This document shows, in pieces, positions 60,288 through 64,000 of a DNA stretch of 64,000 nucleotides. The stretch covers positions 31,612-95,611 of the forward strand of contig NZ_FPAH01000008.1 in assembly GCF_900116345.1 (NCBI RefSeq), written 5' to 3'. A program made the translations under genes and the position numbers. Within the stretch, counting starts at the first letter, position 1. The number at the start of each line of letters is the position of its first letter. The stretch comes from Succinivibrio dextrinosolvens (GTDB lineage: Bacteria; Pseudomonadota; Gammaproteobacteria; Enterobacterales; Succinivibrionaceae). Under the pieces are notes generated by a model. The model was not told where the DNA came from, did no database searches, and saw nothing but the letters and a program-made list of their open reading frames with translations.

Positions 60288-62546
60288 ATGTCATTTTCAG
60301 AAGATAGCAACATCAATAACGGTTTTGATTCCGAAGATTATATTCATCCTTCCATGAAGGATGTTGAGTGCTTTATTGGTCCTGAAGGCTCTTTTAAATC
60401 TTCTGTCAAAGGATTTCGTGTCAGATCCGGTCAGATAGAGATGGCCAAAAACTGGCAGCAGACATTAAGAAACAGTGAGCTTGTTGTCTGTGAGGCAGGA
60501 ACCGGCACAGGCAAGACTTTTGCCTATCTCATTCCTGCGCTCCTATCCGGCAGGACAGTGGTTATATCAACAGCCTCAAAGGCTCTTCAGGATCAGCTTG
60601 TTGAAAAAGATCTACCTGCAGTATTCTCCCTTTTAAAGCTTACTCCTTCCTTTATGGCTTTAAAGGGCTTTTCAAATTACCTCTGTCTTAAGAAATATCA
60701 TGAGGAATGCTCAAAATTTCTGAATAAGACCGCATTAAAGTTTGATGATTCTAATCTTGAGAAGCAATCACAAATAGATGAAGGGATGCTGGATGATCCG
60801 AATCTTTCCGAGGAAAAACTCAATGAAAATGCTATTTCTGAAGAAGTTTTAGCCAAGCTTGAACTCCTGATTCAGAATGCCAATTATCAGATAGAGAAAG
60901 ATCTTCCTAATATTGATTTTGTTGAGGTTAACTCAAAGTTCCCTTCTGCAGTAACCAGAAGAGTAACCTGTGCTCCGGAGTGGTGTTCAAAAAAACGCTG
61001 TCCTTATGCTGATGAGTGTTTTCCTTATCTAGCAAGAGAAAAGGCAATAAGAACCAAGGTGGTGGTAATAAATCATTCACTGTTTTTTGCGGATATGTTT
61101 ATTGATGATCCTTTTTCTCCTATGTCTCCAGCAATTCTGCTGCCTAAATATCGCACGATTATATTTGATGAGGCTCATGAACTGCCTGCAATCGGACGTG
61201 AACACATGTCTGAGTCCATAGGCTCCACTGATATTGACAAACTTCGAGAGGATCTCAGATACATAAGTAAGAATCAGAATATTCCTGTAAAGCCTTTTGA
61301 GGAACGTTTTCTTAAGCTGCGCAAGGTTTATGCCGATGTGTTTTCATATCTTTCAGCTTTAGAAGATGGTGGCAGTAGTAAACGCAATTTTCTTTTCTAT
61401 AAATATGATGATTTTGATGAGAGAAACCGTGATCCTTTTATTGAGTACCAGAAGGTTAATCAGGAATTTAGAGTTCTAATGATCAATATGTACAGGGAAC
61501 TTTGGGAATATAAGCTATTTATTCAGGACAATGCTGGTTTTGATGAGGAATTCTTTAACAAGGTTCTGGAATATATCAAAGCCAAGATTAATATCATTAT
61601 CAGTCTGATGAAGCTTGATGATCGCAATGATCCCAGGAATATTTATTACGGCAAATACGTAGGTACTGTAGAGGTTCAGCGTAAAACTTTTAAAATGAGT
61701 CTGACTCCACTTGAGATTTCTGATTTCTTCGGCAGATATCTTGAGAACTGCTACAGCAGTAGTATCGGTGTGCTGATGACCTCAGCCACTCTTGCGGTTA
61801 ATCACAGGTTTGACAAGTTCCTGATTGATATAGGCGCGCCTTCTGATACTAATACGCTTGAAGTTGAAAGCTCCTTTGACTACAAAAAACAGGCTGCTGT
61901 ATACCTTGATGGTAATTTTCCTGCCCATGATGATGCGGACAGAATAAAAAAGATTGTTGAAAAGCTCGAGCCTGTCATAAATCTGGTAAAAGGCGGAATC
62001 TTCTTTCTTACCACCTCAAAAGATGCTCTTGCCAAAGCTTCATCCGCTTTAAGACACAGGTTCTCAAAGAAGAGAAAAATTTACTCACAGAATGAGAAGC
62101 TGTCCAATTCTGACATGCTCTCTAAATTCAAAAAGGACGGCCATGCAATTCTGGTCGGTACCTCATCCTTCTGGGCAGGTGTTGATGTCCCAGGAAAGGC
62201 TTTATCCCTGGTTATTATTGATAAGCTTCCTTTTGAGAATGTTTCCGATCCTATATTCAAGGCCCGCTGTGACTATTACGATGCCAAGGTTCAGAAAAGG
62301 GGAGCAAGCTTTGTAAAAATATCTGTTCCAGAGGCTGTTATTGATTTAAGACAGGGCGTAGGCCGACTTATCAGACATGAAAAGGATGTGGGCGGTCTTA
62401 TTATCTGTGATCCTAGAATTGTCAGCAAGAACTATGGCTCCCAGTTTGTGAAATCATTGCCGGATATGGCAATTTACAATAACCTCGAGGAATTTGAATC
62501 TTTTTTAACTTCTTTTGACGAAAGTGATAAAATTCAAGGCCAATAA
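60288..62546 (+). CDS. yoaA: ATP-dependent DNA helicase YoaA (XPD/DinG family)
   Basis: The 752-residue helicase has Walker A AGTGTGKTFAYLIP near residues 75-88, the iron-sulfur cysteines Cys228, Cys233, Cys238 and Cys244 (CAPEWCSKKRCPYADEC), DEAHELP as motif II and QGVGRLIRHEKD as motif VI. YoaA unwinds damaged forked DNA with the HolC subunit of polymerase III in E. coli. Its size is larger than in E. coli (636) because of insertions between the cysteine cluster and the DEAH box. It is followed 29 bases later by tsaB, the same order as in enterics. Confidence 0.92.
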   Translation: MSFSEDSNINNGFDSEDYIHPSMKDVECFIGPEGSFKSSVKGFRVRSGQIEMAKNWQQTLRNSELVVCEAGTGTGKTFAYLIPALLSGRTVVISTASKALQDQLVEKDLPAVFSLLKLTPSFMALKGFSNYLCLKKYHEECSKFLNKTALKFDDSNLEKQSQIDEGMLDDPNLSEEKLNENAISEEVLAKLELLIQNANYQIEKDLPNIDFVEVNSKFPSAVTRRVTCAPEWCSKKRCPYADECFPYLAREKAIRTKVVVINHSLFFADMFIDDPFSPMSPAILLPKYRTIIFDEAHELPAIGREHMSESIGSTDIDKLREDLRYISKNQNIPVKPFEERFLKLRKVYADVFSYLSALEDGGSSKRNFLFYKYDDFDERNRDPFIEYQKVNQEFRVLMINMYRELWEYKLFIQDNAGFDEEFFNKVLEYIKAKINIIISLMKLDDRNDPRNIYYGKYVGTVEVQRKTFKMSLTPLEISDFFGRYLENCYSSSIGVLMTSATLAVNHRFDKFLIDIGAPSDTNTLEVESSFDYKKQAAVYLDGNFPAHDDADRIKKIVEKLEPVINLVKGGIFFLTTSKDALAKASSALRHRFSKKRKIYSQNEKLSNSDMLSKFKKDGHAILVGTSSFWAGVDVPGKALSLVIIDKLPFENVSDPIFKARCDYYDAKVQKRGASFVKISVPEAVIDLRQGVGRLIRHEKDVGGLIICDPRIVSKNYGSQFVKSLPDMAIYNNLEEFESFLTSFDESDKIQGQ

Positions 62547-62575
62547 ATAATAGAACACTCAGGATTTAATGATTT

Positions 62576-63262
62576 ATGAAACTAATTGCTATTGATACAT
62601 CAACAGAAAACTGTTCTGTAGCTTTGTTAAATGAAGACTCAATCACCTTCAAATCAGAGGTTGCTCCTCAGAAGCATGCTGAGATTGTTCTTGAGATGCT
62701 GGATACTATCCTAAAGGAAAGCTCTCTTAGCAAGGATGATCTGGACGGTCTGGTATTAGGCATCGGTCCTGGTTCTTTTACTGGAGTGCGCATTGCCGCC
62801 TCATCTGTTCAGGGCTTAGCTTTAGGTCTGAATCTTAAGGTTGCCAAAATTACGTCACTAGAAGCCCTGGCTATTGAAGCCTTATCAAAGTCCTCTGCTT
62901 CCTATGTTGTATCTTCAATTGATGCCCGTATGGGAGAGGTTTATATTGCTGTATATAAGGTTGAGGGCAGTGCTCTGACCTTATTATCTGAGGAAAAGGT
63001 ATTAAAACCTGAGGATGCAGTTGCTCACATAAAACAGTTTGTTGGCGAAGGTGAGGAGGTTATCTGTGCCGGTTCAGGCGTTGATATTCTGAAAAATGCT
63101 GGTATGAGAGATTATCCTAAACATGCTGATTTCCCACAGGCACAGTATCTTTTAAATAAGGGAGCTGAGCTTTTAAGTTTAGGCAAGGGCGTTGATCCAG
63201 AAGATGCTCTGCCATTATATGTAAGAAATGAGGTAACCTGGAAGAAGGTTTCTGAACAGTAG
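62576..63262 (+). CDS. tsaB: tRNA threonylcarbamoyladenosine synthesis protein TsaB
   Basis: The 228-residue protein opens with LIAIDTSTENCSVAL and has GIGPGSFTGVRIAASSVQGLALG, both standard for TsaB (YeaZ). It is an ASKHA-fold partner of TsaD in forming t6A37 on ANN-decoding tRNAs, together with TsaC and TsaE. Length fits (E. coli 231). It lies in the conserved pair yoaA-tsaB. AGGA is 10 bases before the ATG. Confidence 0.96.
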   Translation: MKLIAIDTSTENCSVALLNEDSITFKSEVAPQKHAEIVLEMLDTILKESSLSKDDLDGLVLGIGPGSFTGVRIAASSVQGLALGLNLKVAKITSLEALAIEALSKSSASYVVSSIDARMGEVYIAVYKVEGSALTLLSEEKVLKPEDAVAHIKQFVGEGEEVICAGSGVDILKNAGMRDYPKHADFPQAQYLLNKGAELLSLGKGVDPEDALPLYVRNEVTWKKVSEQ

Positions 63263-63395
63263 AGAAAAAATATTTCTTAACTTATTGTAAAAAGGAATAA
63301 TTACTAATTAGCGTATAGTGTGATCCTGACCTAAACTTAATACAGTTGAATACTTTTGTTCATCCGTACTTTCTCGTTTTAAATTTGAGGTAGAA

Positions 63396-63707
63396 ATGGC
63401 TATATCTAATGTTGTTGACTCTTCAAGATTTCAGATCATCCAGAGTCACACCAATCGTCAGAGACTTGACGAGCAGATTAACCGTAACGATGAGGAAAAC
63501 ACTTCTTCTGTAAAGGTTGAACAGACTGTGTCTGTAACACCTAAGATTCAGGGGCAGGAGCATGAGGACTCTTATGCAGGTGCAAGAGAGGAATTAGGCT
63601 ATACTCAGAAATCTTTCCACAGCAAGGCTAGCGCATATAGCAACGTTCAGAATCAGGATAGACGAGAGGCAATCTCTCAGCAGTTAGGTGTGTCTGTCTA
63701 CGCTTAA
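63396..63707 (+). CDS. Small protein of unknown function next to flagellin
   Basis: The 103-residue protein is hydrophilic, with no signal or membrane helix. The end, RREAISQQLGVSVYA, resembles the C-terminal pattern (R-x-x-I-x-x-x-L-G-V-x-x-Y-A) that I associate with short proteins near flagellar genes in gammaproteobacteria. This is recollection and not a search result. GAGG lies 5 bases before the ATG, and an intrinsic terminator follows. It converges on the flagellin gene at the window end. Confidence 0.72.
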   Translation: MAISNVVDSSRFQIIQSHTNRQRLDEQINRNDEENTSSVKVEQTVSVTPKIQGQEHEDSYAGAREELGYTQKSFHSKASAYSNVQNQDRREAISQQLGVSVYA

Positions 63708-63737
63708 AGATATCTGCTTTTCACAAATAGCAAAATT

Positions 63738-63763
63738 AGCATCCTAGTGGTGCTATTTTTTTT
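63738..63763 (+). terminator. Terminator of the gene at 63396
   Basis: AGCATCC / GGTGCT (one bulged T) with loop TAGT is followed by TATTTTTTTT. Confidence 0.8.
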
Positions 63764-63775
63764 ACCTTCCTTTTT

Positions 63776-63801
63776 ATACCGCAGATGGTGATCTGCGGTA
63801 T
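63776..63801 (-). terminator. Strong stem-loop downstream of flagellin
   Basis: ATACCGCAGAT / ATCTGCGGTAT is a perfect 11-bp stem with a 4-base loop, 35 bases past the flagellin stop. On the minus strand it is followed by A residues, not U, so it looks more like an mRNA-stabilising hairpin than a terminator. Confidence 0.55.
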
Positions 63802-63835
63802 TGAAAGGGAGAGATATCTAACGTTAGCTCAGGTA

Positions 63836-64000
63836 TTAACCGCCTAATAGGTTTAGAGCGATCTGAGGACGCTGGTTAGCCTGAGTTAGAACAGAGGTTG
63901 CAGCTTGCTGAGTAATGGTCTGAGCAGACAGGTTAGCAGCTTCTTCAGCATAGTCGGCATCACGGATACGTGATCTTGCATCAGAAACATTCTCATGGGT
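63836..64000 (-). CDS. fliC: Flagellin, C-terminal end (cut by window edge)
   Basis: Translated from the window edge to the stop at 63836, this gives 54 residues of the conserved flagellin D0/D1 C-terminus: ENVSDARSRIRDADYAEEAANL, then LSAQTITQQAATSVLTQAN and the terminal ALNLLGG. This part packs into the inner tube of the flagellar filament and binds FliS. The N-terminus and variable region lie beyond the window. It shows the organism is flagellated, in line with the chemotaxis receptor at 46813. Confidence 0.96.
   Translation of the reverse strand, partial: THENVSDARSRIRDADYAEEAANLSAQTITQQAATSVLTQANQRPQIALNLLGG

Overview
The window looks like chromosome of a low-GC, motile, anaerobic gammaproteobacterium, most likely from the Succinivibrionaceae (inference; no rRNA is present to confirm it). 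The gammaproteobacterial signal is gene order: purB-hflD-mnmA-nudJ, yoaA-tsaB, usg followed by fimV, hinT next to a lipoprotein, and nhaP2, hrpA, rsuA, fabB and ihfA of gammaproteobacterial type. Several genes have a Firmicutes or gut-anaerobe flavour: a Bacillus-type Xpt with a purine permease, a manganese-dependent pyrophosphatase, an AbgT/PepT pair, orphan PTS-like proteins, and a ferrosome-like ATPase operon.

Layout. 1-2682 (minus): 5' part of purB, then hflD, mnmA, nudJ. 2831-5692: a small membrane protein, an unknown cytosolic protein and a secreted cysteine-rich Sel1-repeat protein. 5816-10450: icd, a YczE-like membrane protein, infA, fabB, rsuA. 10750-14112: a compact four-gene operon (two HMA_2-like proteins, a P1B-type ATPase with a Ser-Cys-Gly motif in place of CPC, and a small membrane-anchored protein), preceded by two similar 18-bp palindromes; it resembles the ferrosome (fez) clusters and is the most exciting system here. 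14363-19130: lon with a convincing sigma-32 promoter, a zinc-type macrodomain protein and an unknown protein. 19474-29803: nhaP2, hrpA, then three unrecognised membrane-protein genes, two of them paralogues carrying DnaJ-like CxxCxGxG zinc clusters. 29912-35944: an HPr-like protein, ihfA, usg and a very large, acidic, repeat-rich FimV/HubP-like protein.

35987-37494 is an IS3-family element with a 3-bp target duplication. It sits exactly in the loop of the intrinsic terminator behind fimV, and its orfB carries an in-frame amber stop. 37802-48412: eno with a structured 3' region, abgT-pepT (with a possible coupled leader ORF), two tandem YdgA/DUF945 paralogues, a membrane metallophosphoesterase and a chemotaxis receptor. 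48570-56418 (minus): rimO-xpt-purine permease, ppaC, an ABC-F ATPase, a lipoprotein and hinT. 56589-63707: a 74-residue protein, a DhaM-type EIIA domain, a SIMPL-domain protein overlapping rlhA, yoaA, tsaB and a small protein. The C-terminal end of a flagellin gene (minus) closes the window.

No tRNA, rRNA, CRISPR array or prophage was recognised. Start codons were chosen from ribosome-binding sites and family alignment and often lie downstream of the longest ORF. All promoter, operator and terminator calls come from reading the sequence by eye.
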